This document shows, one piece after another, positions 33,311 through 43,747 of a DNA stretch of 64,000 bases. The notes under the pieces were generated by a model. That model searched no databases and had not been told where the DNA came from. It saw only the letters and a list, made by a program, of their open reading frames with translations. The number at the start of each line of letters is the position of its first letter. Positions within the stretch are counted from its first letter, which is position 1. Where the stretch lies: contig OY754464.1 in NCBI GenBank assembly GCA_963575645.1, positions 68,236,948 to 68,300,947 on the forward strand. Reading direction: 5' to 3'. The translations under genes were made by a program, and so were the position numbers. This stretch comes from Xanthostigma xanthostigma (taxonomy: Eukaryota; Arthropoda; Insecta; Raphidioptera; Raphidiidae).

Positions 33311-33645
33311 GGGTATGTTCCGAAATGTACCCCGGTATATTGGCCAGTGCTAATGACGTCATGAATCATGAAACCATATTATTGTATTGGTGAGACAGGT
33401 GTGACGTAGCACAAATATTTTACCGGACGTGTGTGCATCAAACTTAGTGGAATTTGTTATTTTTTTATCTGTTATTTGCAATAATGTCTGCTCAACAAAG
33501 TAAACAATTACTTTTGGTGGACGATGGAAATAATAATATGTTAACGCGTTGGTCAGTATATTTCGGAACGAATCAACAGTATGGCGTAGATTCATGACGT
33601 CATTAGCACTGACCAGTATACTGGGTTTTATTTCGGAACACATCC
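33311..33645. mobile_element. TIR element with about 57-bp ends
   Basis: GGGTATGTTCCGAAAT ... CAGTGCTAATGACGTCATGA at the left pairs with TCATGACGTCATTAGCACTG ... ATTTCGGAACACATCC at the right. The ends are long and well conserved. A short frame (33,484-33,600) starts MSAQQSKQLLLVDDGNNNML; 38 codons is too short to classify. No clear target duplication. Confidence 0.6.
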
Positions 33646-34169
33646 AAAATAGGTTGGTTACTTATCATTTATCAATTGTGAATTTTATACCATAATAATT
33701 TGGTCCGTACGTGGTCTTGGCATATCGTTTGGTATCCTGACTATAAACCAATGAGTGGTCACTACAAATGTTGATATTATTATTTTTTCTCTACATTGTT
33801 AAAGATCTGTCTATAGTTTTGCTTTATTGCAGGTTTATTTTTGTTTTTAACCTAAATGAGAAAACATTTTTCTAGAAGTTTTATCTCTATCTGTTTGTAC
33901 TGCCGTCACTCGAAAACTGAGTACTTACTTGAAAGTTTTTACCTGGCTACGATCGAGTTTATCGAGATCGAGATCGCAGAAAAGTTATCCGTTACATTGA
34001 CTGAACTAAAAGTGCCTCAGTTTTAAGTCACTAGATGTTCGGAAAATGTTTAATCTTTTTTTGTAGGTAGTCTGATAGATGTCATCGATATCAAGTAAAA
34101 GAAAGTCAAAACTAGTTTAACGCGAGCGATAGATATAATTCTGCAAAATGTATTTCGTATGCGACCCGG
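33646..34169. other. No recognisable feature
   Basis: Includes a TCGAGATCGAGATCG patch near 33,969. No gene or repeat family identified. Confidence 0.45.
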
Positions 34170-34500
34170 CGTCTGATCTAATAGCTTTGAGCAAATTCTA
34201 CCAGATTTGCTTCTGAACTAAGCGAATTCTATCAGACGTTGTTACTTGGTACTAAAACAGGTTTTTGCTTGCTTCTGAGCTAATAGCCCTAAGTAAATTC
34301 TATGAGATGTCGCTACCTGTTACTAAAACAGTTTATTTTCACAAAACATCATAATTTTGTGCAAAATATTTAATAAAACTATTCTGTAGCGTAAGTTGGA
34401 TCAAGCAAGACACCTTTACAAAATTTCATTAAACTGGGTTCAGTGGTTTCGGATATTAACGTAGACGCACATCGTGACACGAGATTTTTATATAAAGGTT
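34170..34500 (+). repeat. Imperfect tandem duplication and insect repeat 3' end
   Basis: GCTTCTGAACTAA ... AATTCTATCAGACGT ... GGTACTAAAACAG is followed by a second version GCTTCTGAGCTAA ... AATTCTATGAGATGT ... GTTACTAAAACAG. Further on, AAGCAAGACACCTTTACAAA, GGTTCAGTGGTTTCGG and ATCGTGACACGAGATTTTTA form a tail that I recognise as common in insect dispersed repeats; class uncertain. Confidence 0.45.
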
Positions 34501-34588
34501 AAATAAAAAACTAAAGAAGACTGAAATCAAGATGAGAATAAAAAAGAAAACTAAAAACCGACTCCGTAAAAGAAGAAAACAAATCAGT

Positions 34589-34653
34589 AGTCGGGGACCT
34601 GTCGAAAGCCGGAGAAATTATTTCGGTATTCCCCGACTACTGATAACAAGATA
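34589..34653. repeat. Short palindrome
   Basis: CAGTAGTCGGGGACC and its complement ATTCCCCGACTACTG are separated by about 30 bases that include CGAAAGCCGGAGAAATT. Confidence 0.6.
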
Positions 34654-34847
34654 ACACTGTTTCAGATTTCCATTTGTTTGTCTTCTACTTTTATATAGCG
34701 ACTTTTAAGTTTTTTATCATTTTATTGTTTCATTGTTTAAGAGTATTTCCGGAAAAGTGCGATTTAACTATGGAGGGAGCGGGCGAGAAATATTGAAAGA
34801 TTCAGTTTGTAACTCTACTGTACCCCAATTAATTAAAAAAAGGGATA

Positions 34848-34962
34848 GTTACTTTTTACCACAACAGTTTTATTAGCGGATGTACATTTAGTGTTTGCTG
34901 AAGATGAGAGCATAGCTCCCGAAATCTACATCTGCTAATAAAACTGTTGTGGTAAGAAGTTA
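34848..34962. repeat. Penelope-like hairpin
   Basis: ACCACAACAGTTTTATTAGC pairs with GCTAATAAAACTGTTGTGGT. The loop carries GCTGAAGATGAGAGCATAGC and CCCGAAATC, again a CTGAAGATGA ... CGAAA layout. Confidence 0.6.
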
Positions 34963-35032
34963 CTATTCTATATTTTTTATTTTTGTTTCAACCACAGTGC
35001 TCTTAATATTTTTACCCAAATTAAGTATAATA

Positions 35033-35745
35033 GTTCAGTCTTTTTAGGGTTTCACCTCGGAATGAAACGAAATAAGCTGAATATTTGTATAAACCGTTAT
35101 TTTGGCATTCTAAACGTTGTCTCAAAAGTCTCATAAGGTCACGTGTGAGCGTCCTTAAATATTCAAGATCAAGGTCGCGAAAATCACTTTTTGGAAAATA
35201 TCTTGCTTCCTTTGCCTCAAATCGTATTTGCATTTATTATAAAAGTTCTAGAGTATAAGATTTTCTCCAAATTTCGTCTAAGTTTAACCTTTTTTGAGAT
35301 AGCCATACATGCCATACCGCAATGTCAATCGAGAATCCCAGTCCATATAAATATAATTATATAATTATAATCATCAATATAATGTATTAAATAGTTAATT
35401 AACTAATATTTAACGAATAATTAAGTTTAAAAAAAATGTACTGGGATTCGCGATTGACATTGCGTTATGGCAAGTATGGCTGTCTCTAAAACGGTTAAAC
35501 GTATAAAAAATTGGTTAAGACGAAATTTGTGGAGAATCTTATACTCTATAACTTTTATAATAAATGCAAATACGATTTGAGGCAAAGGAAGCGAGATATT
35601 TCCAAAGAACTGAGTTTCGCGATCTTTGACCTTGACTATCTAAGGACGCTCACACGCTTATGAGACTTTTGAGATAACATTTAGAATGCTAAAATAAAGG
35701 TTTATACAAACATTCAGCTTATTCCATTTCATTCCGAGGTTGTCC
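35033..35745. repeat. 700-bp foldback
   Basis: Arms of about 305 bp (35,035-35,340 and 35,432-35,742) surround a 90-bp AT-rich spacer. Paired blocks include CCTCGGAATGAAAC with its complement, AGGACGCTCACACG with CGTGTGAGCGTCCT, and GGAAGCGAGATATTTCC with GGAAAATATCTTGCTTCC. Arms differ by scattered substitutions. The minus-strand 70-codon frame in the left arm is not conserved in the right arm. Confidence 0.75.
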
Positions 35746-37788
35746 CCTTTTTTTAACTTAATTGACTGCACTATAAGTATGTTGACGGACTGAAATGTTT
35801 AATAATATTTTAAACGATTTTCTTCAAGACATTATTAAAATAATCTGTTAGTTTGTGGTAATACAAATAAATGTTTAAAATGAAAACTAGCACATAATTT
35901 TATTTACATCGATTCCGGATGACAACGCAAAGTTTAGGCACAGCGAGTATAATAGTATTGTTTTGTTCTATCGCTATTTTTGAACTAAAATTATGTAATT
36001 ATTTTGGACACAGTCTAGTTCTGAACCGAATGAAATGTTACGTATTTATAGGCATACAAATTATTTCATTTTCGAAAAGTGAATTATTTATGTGACTGTT
36101 TATTTAATTTATTGCTTTGCTTTATTTAAATGGGACAGGTACACAGTTCGGTCTGTGAGGTTCTGTGCCATTCTCTCTTATTCTAAGCAACGTTTTATCG
36201 CCAGGGTGCAAATCAAAATGTAAATTACTACAAGGTGTTCCAAAACTGAAGAATTTATTAATCATAAACTTTATAGGTAAACGTGCCCGTCGCATGACAT
36301 AGATTGGTAAAAATATATAAGACCGAAATTTGGCGTTAGAAAATGTTTTCATTGTTGAATTACCAAATAAAATTAATTAATGAAAAAAATTGTGACGCGA
36401 TAAATCCGAAAAAAATGTTTCAAATCAAAGCTTAAGTTTTAACAAAAATCGAGTAGGCAGTTGTTGGACTATTAAAATATTTTCCAATTCTTTAAATGAA
36501 GATCAATATCTAATACAGATAATTTTAATGAGCGTATATAATACACCAATTTTCCGACAGCGCTGAAATTAGTTTTTTTTTCTAGTTTAGGTTTTACTCC
36601 TCTTATGCCCATATTCATCGAACATTGTTAGATAGATAGATAGATAGATTTATTTGTTTATATATACAAATCATTGTTAAAAAACACGCCAGAAAAAAGA
36701 AAATATATAATATAATCAGTAAATGTAGTATTTAGGGAGATGTGCTCGCCTCTAAAAATTCTTTATGTGTAAAAACATTCTTTACTTAGATAGTTTATCT
36801 TAGAACAAATTTATTCGTTGGAAAAAAATAACTTTCAATTCACCAAGCAAAATGTCAGGTAGAATAGTTAAACTCCTTGCTCTTTTTGTTGAATATTTTA
36901 ACGTTCGCCCAAAAATCCGACCGATGGCGTACACTTCACAAAAAGTTAATAAACAATAAATTCACAAGAGCAACTGTAGATATAATACTCCGCGTTTGTA
37001 GGTTAGGTATTATGATTTTTGTGGCAGCCATTATTATTTTATTAGGCGAATAAATATTTATACCCTGGAAGTAAGACTGCAGTAAACATATGATTATGTT
37101 TGGTAAATTGAATTATCGCTATTTATTCGGAGGAATTGCTACCTAAAGAACGAATGAACCGAATAAATAACTGCTTACGTTCGGTGAACGTGGCCATAAC
37201 AAATCCTTTAATTTTTTTATAATTTTTGAAAATGTTGTACTTCTGCTTTATTTGATTCGTTAGTTATGTTTCTATTTTACTGCACACATGGGTTCTATTT
37301 TCATATCCAAAATTAAATTCTAGTATAACGCAAAATGGAACAGAAAATTATTCAGTGAAGGGGAAATATAAAATTGTTAAAACTCTAGTTGAATCAAAAC
37401 TATATCGTCTGGATTTAATTTAGTTTCTTTATCTTTTGTTTTTAAATTATTTATAATAAAAAAAACACAAAATTGTTACATTCTATAAATTATATCTTCA
37501 CGCTTTCTACACTACCGTAATAAATAAGTCATGTGAAGTAAGCTTTAGTGGCTTTAAATGCGTAACTTTAAATGAAAGTTTTTAACAAATCCTCGTCATT
37601 AAAATTCATTACTTTTCGGTAGGCAAACTGAAATGAATTACTTCTTCTCTTCAGCACGCAATATTTTAATGTGCACAAACAGAACCTTCAACCAGGCTGG
37701 TCCTTCAGGTAATCTATCTATAGCACAAACGTATAAGTGATGGAAATTCCTTCACCTTACTCAAGTGATCAGATATTGTATCGGGTGT
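35746..37788. other. No recognisable gene; (GATA)n at 36,631-36,648
   Basis: AT-rich. A short GATA microsatellite (four to five units) sits at about 36,631-36,648. A 76-codon minus-strand frame at 36,122-36,352 has no motif I can support. Confidence 0.45.
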
Positions 37789-38190
37789 TTTTTTTTAGAG
37801 TGATAGAACTTTCGATCGAGATAACTGTGATTTGACGGAAGGTAGAAGTCATGTTGTTTTGATATTTCTGTTCAGCAAGCATTGACTAATTATCATGGAA
37901 AGACTCACGCCGCAAGAACGTTTAGAAATTGTTGAATTTTTTTTCAAAATCAGGGTTCTATTCGTCAAACTTACAGCGCACTTCGTGAAATAATGGTTTA
38001 CATGATCGTCCATCAGAGCAGCTTATTCGTCGAATTGTCGATAGATTTTCTCTACTCGATGCAAAAACAACAACAACAAGACAAAAAACTGTACGTACAG
38101 AAGAAAATATTTGCCCACCCCTGCTCTATAATATACAATTGCGATCGAAAACCTTTTAACAGACAAGGGCCACATAATGGCAAAATAAAA
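37789..38190 (+). pseudogene. Decayed mariner/IS630-type transposase N-terminus
   Basis: The frame opening at 37,895 reads MERLTPQERLEIVEFFF, the start of a family of insect DUF4817-type helix-turn-helix transposase proteins. A frameshift follows within the T/A run, then QNQGSIRQTYSALREI, another shift, and RPSEQLIRRIVDRFSLLDAK, TTTTRQKTVRTEENI. This corresponds to roughly the first 80 residues of a protein usually over 300 long; nothing of the DDE/DDD catalytic core is visible. The upstream GGGTGTTTTTTTTTAGAGTG (37,781-37,800) may be the left inverted repeat, but no right partner was found. Sequence after 38,120 is unrelated, so the element is truncated. Confidence 0.65.
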
Positions 38191-38364
38191 TAAAACTAAC
38201 TTTTCTACCTGATAATTTGCTTGATGAAATGAATCTTAATTTGATTTTAACGAATAAATATGTTCCAAGATTAGTAACTTCTATATTTAATAATGTTCGG
38301 TGAATATGGGCATTAATATAAGCAATTAGTTTTATCTTAGGCTAAAATTTGGGAACTACTAAAA

Positions 38365-39001
38365 CAGAGATGGCGAACCTTTTTGAGAAGTGGGTCAAAT
38401 TTTGTTAATTATTATTTTAGTACTAGCTCGTGGGCCACCATGTCAGTGGCGTTACTTGTAAATGGAGAAGGGGGATGGTTAAATACTATTTTTTTTAGTT
38501 CGAAACTTTTTTTGGACGACACATGACGTTGGATTCAGCGCGTTTTTTTCTATAAGCATATTGATTTTGCAGAAGCTCCGAAAAAGTTTTCATCAAAAGT
38601 CTTTTTAAAGAGGTATGCCTTAAAAAAATTGCAAAAATCGAACTCTTTAATATACTTTTGAAATTGAGAATGCTTACAGAAAAAAATACCTTGAATTCAA
38701 TGAGCATTAGCAAACTTCTGTACCTATCTCTTTTAGTTTGAAAACTACGGCCATTCGAAGGTTTTATATGCTTTTCTGAGAACTATAAACGCAAATAACT
38801 TCTAAACCAAAATACATACAGACGTTTGCTTGTGCTCATTGGATTCAGCGTGTTTTTTTCTATAAGCATGACGATTTTGCCAAAGTTCTGATAGATTTCG
38901 ATTTTCGTCAAAAATGAGTTTATGGAAATAAACTCTTGGGTCATTTAAAAAGCCTGGGTGAGTCAGTGTCTGACCCGCGGGTCATAGGTTCGCCATCACT
39001 G
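38365..39001. mobile_element. hAT MITE with 8-bp target duplication
   Basis: The left end CAGAGATGGCGAACCT and right end AGGTTCGCCATCACTG are inverted repeats. TACTAAAA (38,357-38,364) and TACTAGAA (39,002-39,009) form an 8-bp duplication with one mismatch, as expected for hAT. Near the right end GTCTGACCCGCGGGTCATAG gives a subterminal palindrome. The interior (about 38,480-38,930) repeats GGATTCAGCG ... TTTTTTTCTATAAGCAT twice and has homology to 49,270-49,885. No transposase. Confidence 0.8.
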
Positions 39002-39009
39002 TACTAGAA

Positions 39010-39454
39010 TATCGGTAACTGACATTCGTTACATCACTACTATATAAATCTTCAGTCATCCTTAGATTTCTTAGTAGACAGGTAGAACTTAGCAGCAACG
39101 CTGAAGCCTGAATCCTTCAGAGTGCTTGATACGCAACTAGAAATGCAAAGCGAGTTGAAAGGGTGACAACAGGCTTCCGTTTTTAACTTTTGCACGTGCT
39201 CAGTGCTTTAAACATTGTGTATCCACAAACACATTAAAATATTGACACATTACTTCAGTGACAGGAGTTGCTTTGATTTAATTTCAAATTATTACATTAT
39301 GATAAAAAAAATTTAACCAGCATTAGAAGCATAAACGACAAAAACAAATAGATACGATTAATAACCCTTGTCATTCATTTTTTCAACATTTGATATTCAT
39401 TTTGAATCTCATCGACTTATAACGTACTCAACCATACTCTATCCTGCTCAGCGG
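39010..39454. other. No recognisable feature
   Basis: Non-coding, AT-rich; nothing placed. Confidence 0.45.
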
Positions 39455-39565
39455 TGTAAAAAGTGGAATGTTAGGTTATTCATCTCCTAAATTTATTTAG
39501 CATGTATTTTTTTCCACGCAACACTGTTCACTGTTAACTGACTTAACTTACTGCTCGTTGCTGCT

Positions 39566-39609
39566 CCGCTTATATAGCCCTTCAGTAGCATTCTGGAACA
39601 TTCTCGAAG
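39566..39609 (-). promoter_or_regulatory. HSE + TATA promoter cluster
   Basis: The minus strand reads TTCGAGAATGTTCC, a perfect alternating TTC/GAA/TTC element, about 18 bases before CTATATAAGCGG. A downstream TCAGTT lies about 36 bases from the TATA start. The arrangement mirrors 15,933-15,986. Confidence 0.55.
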
Positions 39610-39629
39610 CGTCGGCATTCTTCTACGCG

Positions 39630-39705
39630 GTTCCGACAACAACGTGCGTATTGTTGTCTACGCGGTTCCGATAACAATGTGCGTTTTGTTGTCGCGTCCA
39701 GTGGC
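39630..39705. repeat. Tandem duplication (about 37 bp x 2)
   Basis: CTACGCGGTTCCGACAACAA, CGTGCGTATTGTTGT is followed by CTACGCGGTTCCGATAACAA, TGTGCGTTTTGTTGT. It lies upstream of the HSE in the minus-strand LTR-like unit and may be an enhancer-type repeat. Confidence 0.75.
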
Positions 39706-39987
39706 GTCTCGTTACAACACCAATCCATTGTTCGACTTGTCGGCACCTCTTTCAACTATCCGTTCGTTATCCAAATATCTATCCATCTGTTAGCTATCCG
39801 TCGTTTTATGTCACTTCGATGGCCGCTCGTATCAAGGCTGCTGAAAACACATTTGATGTATCAAATGGCCATTAGACGATTAACATGTGTAAAAATAGGC
39901 TTTGGGTAACTATCGAATTTAACAATTTTTAGCGTACGTATATAAGAATAGTAATATTTGAACCTTGCGCAATATATTGGTTTGGAG

Positions 39988-40584
39988 CCTTAGTTCCCAA
40001 AGTGGTCCAGGTGGACCCCCAGGGGTTCACGGGAGACTCGACGAGGGTCTACGTTGGCATGACAAAAAAATGGGGGTCACAATTCGTAAGCCGGGGTCCA
40101 TTAAAATTTATCTGCTTTCGATAGTGAAGAACTAAAATGTTGGCTTGACTTTACCTATCAATGTAGGCAGATAATATTTTATGAAGCTCAGCGACTGTTA
40201 CTTGTTAAAACTTGCATATTCCATATTCAGTTACCACTCCGAATGGGGAGTTTTCTAAATGAAATAAGTGCGAATTGATTGGTAGATGTCAAAAAAGTAA
40301 AGTTGGATGGAATCACTTTTTTGATTGGCCAACTTTACTTTTTTGACATCCACTCACAGCACAATCAATTAATTAATTAACCAATCAATTCTTACTTATT
40401 TCATTTAGAAAACTCCCCATTCGTGGCTGGAACTCAGCCGCAACGTAAATTTCCATAGCTAGATCTAATCTTCACATTTTTTGTCGAGTTTTCGGTATAT
40501 GGTAGAAATAAAGCTGTAGGGGGTCCACCGGATCCAGCTAAATTTTGAAAGTGGTCTATGAGAAAAAAAGTCTGGGAACCTCTG
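39988..40584. mobile_element. hAT element with perfect GTTTGGAG duplication
   Basis: GTTTGGAG occurs immediately before (39,980-39,987) and after (40,585-40,592). Ends share GTTCCCA: CCTTAGTTCCCAAAGTGGTC on the left, and on the minus strand CAGAGGTTCCCAGACTTTTT from the right. Inside, a large imperfect palindrome (about 40,240-40,314 with 40,332-40,427) includes AGATGTCAAAAAAGTAAAGT both ways. No transposase frame. Confidence 0.8.
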
Positions 40585-40833
40585 GTTTGGAGTATCAGAA
40601 GAAAGCAAAGTAATTAGTACGTTGTTGTAAATGAATAACAATAATGGCGCTGTTGGTACGCCTCTGTAATGGTGAGTATTTTAGTTGAATAGAGCGCAAA
40701 GCATTAAGTTAATTGTATTTCCATGTTTACTAATATCTACTCGTTGACTATTTACCTTTGCATCAGTGTGCGTTCTGCACAATATAACAGATGTAATCGA
40801 AAATTTAGTCACATGTGAAAACATTTTAAAGAC

Positions 40834-41116
40834 ATTGAAGGAGATTTATTTGGTTGAGGAACAATTTAAAAATAAGCTTTACCAGAGTATCGCTCGTGGC
40901 CAACGTTTTGAAAAATATATTTTCATCTTCAGGGCCTCATGTATATTACAATAATTTGCACAATTTACCATCTCAACTTGCATTGAGGCCTTGAAGATGA
41001 AATTATATTTTTCGAAATGTTGGCCACAAGCGATACCCTGGTAAAGCTTATTTTTCAATTGTTCTTCAACCAAATAAATCTCCTTCAATACATGTTTTTG
41101 GAACAAAACTTCTACT
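40834..41116. repeat. Penelope-like palindromic element
   Basis: Long arms (about 105 bp) pair ATTGAAGGAGATTTATTTGG, ATAAGCTTTACCAG and GGCCAACGTTTTGAAAAATA with right-arm counterparts. The centre bears a GGCCTTGAAGATGA box. Short direct repeats ATTTTAAAGACA(CA)TTGA lie just outside (about 40,823-40,838 and 41,120-41,136), resembling a target duplication. The tail GAACAAAACTTCTACTAAC is shared with 31,685. Confidence 0.65.
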
Positions 41117-41137
41117 AACAATTTTAAAGACACATTG

Positions 41138-42046
41138 ATTTTTTTTGAAATATGATAAATACGACATAACTCGTATTTGCCATTTTTCAATATTTCCTAG
41201 CTTAAAGAGATTAGGGTGTCTTTAAAATGTATAAAAAAATAAATGATTAAAACATGTGAATACGATAATTTATACAATAAGAAATCAGAAATTATTGATT
41301 TACATTTATAAATATTTTATTCACTATTTCAATTTTAAAAATAATTTTAAAAATGTTTTGACATGTCAAAAAATCCTACCCGCCATGATGGTTTGAAGTG
41401 TGACGTCAGACTTGCAATAAACACAATATATACGGGAATAAACGTTGCTTTAGCCTCGTATAAACGATACTACAAGAATGACGTCACAGTAAGTAAACAT
41501 GGCTTGTGTTTTTGTGTTTTCTCGATAACATTTTGAATGGTATTTTATCTTATAAACAGATAACATAGACGCGAAATAAAAATTCATCTAGACTAATTAT
41601 TACAATGTGAACATTTTAAGACAATTTAAAAATAAGAGTGACATAGTCTATTGCAGTTATTTCAACTGATTATTATATATTAGCTGTTTATTTATATTCC
41701 AAAAAAATTGCAAGATATGTATGTAAGAAACAGTATTCAATGTGTATTTAGTATTTCCATATACACCCGGTATATGTTAATAATGCTTTTTTCACGTACA
41801 GTTAAAATACAATTAAGAACACTTTTCTAGGCTTGAGTTTTATTGTGAAATTTCCAAACTTTTTTATTATTATTACATTAGGGTATTTATTTTTGGTAAG
41901 TGGTTTAGAAACTTTTTATCAACATATTTATTTATCTATTTTCCATATCATATCTAGAAAATGAAAGTAATAAAGAACTTATGAATATAATTATTTATTT
42001 TTCATTGATAGTGGTTTGAAAATATCAAGAACCTATAAATAAAAAA
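41138..42046. other. No recognisable feature
   Basis: AT-rich non-coding sequence without repeat landmarks. Confidence 0.45.
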
Positions 42047-42072
42047 TCCAGCCAATTGGACGACGCGACGGG

Positions 42073-42683
42073 ACCATTCCAACTTTAAAATGTTGATATT
42101 TGATAGACGATAATAAAGAAAATCTAATTTCTGATATCGCGTGAGGTAACGCGAGTAATGGCTAGTATTCAATATGATATTTGCTATTCGTTGCCATTAC
42201 ATAATATTTTCCACGTCATGTAAAAATTAATCAACGCATGTTTAACTAGTTTATTTCTGGCAGATCTGCAGAACAAATTTTTTTTATTATCAAAATGTTT
42301 CCGAAAATATAAAGTTGGGAAAAATATTTTTTTAACAAAACTTTATTGAAAAAATAAATAGAATAATAAGCCGTTATGAAAAGTATACCATTATTATATA
42401 AAAAAAACACCATTATAGCATACATCTCTTCTGTGCATGCTCGGATTTTCCCTAAAAATAATAGGGCTCTTCATATTTGCATACCAAACATCTTTCCAAA
42501 ATTTTGTTTCAATCTGCTCATCCGTGTGACCTATATCGTGCTCACAGACTAAAAGACGCTGAGAGTTTTTCCAAAAATATGTTTTGGATTCGGAGGTCCT
42601 CAAAACTAAAAAATATCGTAAAATGTTGAAAAATGAAATTTGACCGAAACTAGTACCATTACTTGTGGGTTGGAATGGTAAAA
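42073..42683 (-). repeat. Family A, copy A4 (most complete)
   Basis: The left end ACCATTCCAACTTTAAAATG and the right end GGGTTGGAATGGTAAAAG give inverted ACCATTCCAAC termini. The body has ATCGCGTGAGGTAACGCGAG, GCTATTCGTTGCCAT, GCAGATCTGCAG, CATCTCTTCTG and TTGGATTCGGAGGTCCTCAA. It shows the uninterrupted join that A3 lacks. The 147-codon minus-strand frame overlapping it (42,394-42,837) is not preserved in sister copies. Confidence 0.7.
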
Positions 42684-43184
42684 GTAATTTGTAAGTAATA
42701 TTGTGTTCTTTTCGTCTTTTTATTTGTAAAATTTCAAGCCCCGCCATTGGCTGGCGAGTGTACATAATATTGTAGTATAAATGGCAATATGCATAGTGAA
42801 TCCGATTCAAGTGTAACGGTTGCTGAGCGTGCAGCATTGGGTTGATAGCTGCAGAAGCTGCTCTCTGCTTCGATACTCTCGTACTTGGTCATTGAGCTTA
42901 CTCAGCGCCATCTATTACACACACACACACACACACACCAACACGCGCGTATCATGGCGTGTAACTAAAAGCTTTCAGCTGAGAATTGAAACTACAGCCA
43001 ATTAGCTTTGCTTCACACTGGACATGTTCTGCTATATAGCACTGCGGGTTTCAATAGTGGTATTAATTAGAGCAATGCAGAAAAGACTGCAAGCAAACAT
43101 TAATTGACACGCATTGACAATATGATGCAGGGTTGCAGAAAGCACTGTTTGTAAACATACATACTGACTAACAAGTAAAATTAA
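42684..43184. other. (AC)n microsatellite in otherwise featureless DNA
   Basis: Eleven AC units occupy 42,917-42,938, followed by CGCGCG. No gene recognised. Confidence 0.7.
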
Positions 43185-43744
43185 GGCCTCCCGCGCACTA
43201 GGCAGCCAGTAAAACATATGACGTTGTACGGGAGCCCGCGCACTAGGCAGTCACGAATTCCCGGCTGCGGCAGCCAATACAACGCGCCTGTTTGCACGGC
43301 AGTCAACTGGCTGCGCGCAACCAGAGCATGTATAGGCGAATGTATGTGGCTGCCGTCAGTCTCCGCGCACTTGTCGACAGCCAAACCAATTTTTCTTCTG
43401 GAGTTATGCCAGCTCGCATAGGAGTATCAGTGCCCTTGATTGAATTTCCTATATTTTCCAAAAGATTATCAAACGATTGCACTGACATCCTCGTGTAGTT
43501 AAAAAACCGGTCTGGGAATGCGAGAATATTTCTGAAATAGATTTGGAATAAGCCTTTTGAGTGGCTTTCTAGAAAAAGAGGATGAATCCAGTGTCTTTTC
43601 TTTGTTTTGCGTTTTTTACGAGATAGGTAAACAATAATTATCAGTTCTTCCACGTCCATATCGCTCGACGGCAGGATCTCGAATGGTCGTCGATTGGCTG
43701 CTATAACTGGCTGCGCAGCCAGGCTGCCTAGTGCGCGGGAGGCC
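43185..43744 (-). mobile_element. Non-autonomous PIF/Harbinger element
   Basis: Perfect inverted ends GGCCTCCCGCGCACTAGGCA and TGCCTAGTGCGCGGGAGGCC, flanked by TAA on each side (43,182-43,184; 43,745-43,747). A second inner copy of the terminal motif, GCCCGCGCACTAGGCAG, starts near 43,232. It retains the first part of the transposase frame (43,375-43,659, minus). At 560 bp it is an internal-deletion derivative of an autonomous element. Confidence 0.85.
43375..43659 (-). pseudogene. HARBI1-like transposase, N-terminal fragment
   Basis: The frame starts MDVEELIIIVYLSRKKRKTK and continues KRHWIHPLFLESHSKG, then YFRNILAFPDRFFNYTRMSV, QSFDNLLENIGNSIKGTDT and MRAGITPEEKL. This is the typical opening of PIF/Harbinger nucleases: basic stretch, R.WWVHP box, F..Y.RM...F..LL..I, then I.P.E.L. 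The DDE residues, which come later in a protein of about 350-400 residues, are missing. Homology ends at about residue 95. The remaining codons to 43,303 run into terminal sequence, marking the deletion junction near 43,375. The frame is free of stops, so the deletion may be fairly recent. Confidence 0.75.
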
Positions 43745-43747
43745 TAA

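Larger units (their letters stand above)
39455..39716 (-). mobile_element. Candidate solo LTR
   Basis: On the minus strand it starts TGTAACGAGACGCC and ends CACTTTTTACA. In order it carries two near-copies of a GTTCCGATAACAA-type unit, a heat-shock element, TATATAAG, TCAGTT and AATAAA. That is the U3-R-U5 layout of an LTR, with no adjacent internal region. Flanks do not show a clear target duplication, so ends are provisional. Confidence 0.45.

Noticed and set aside
35021..35233. 70-codon frame in the left arm of a foldback
   Set aside because: The right arm carries substitutions that break it, and it mirrors repeat sequence.
36122..36352. Possible LINE reverse-transcriptase fragment
   Set aside because: A GVP-like string appears on the plus strand, but neighbouring residues do not fit the GVPQGS motif and the frame is broken; treated as chance.
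42394..42837. 147-codon minus-strand open frame, the longest in the window
   Set aside because: It lies mostly in family A sequence and the frame is not kept in the four other copies; no domain is recognisable.
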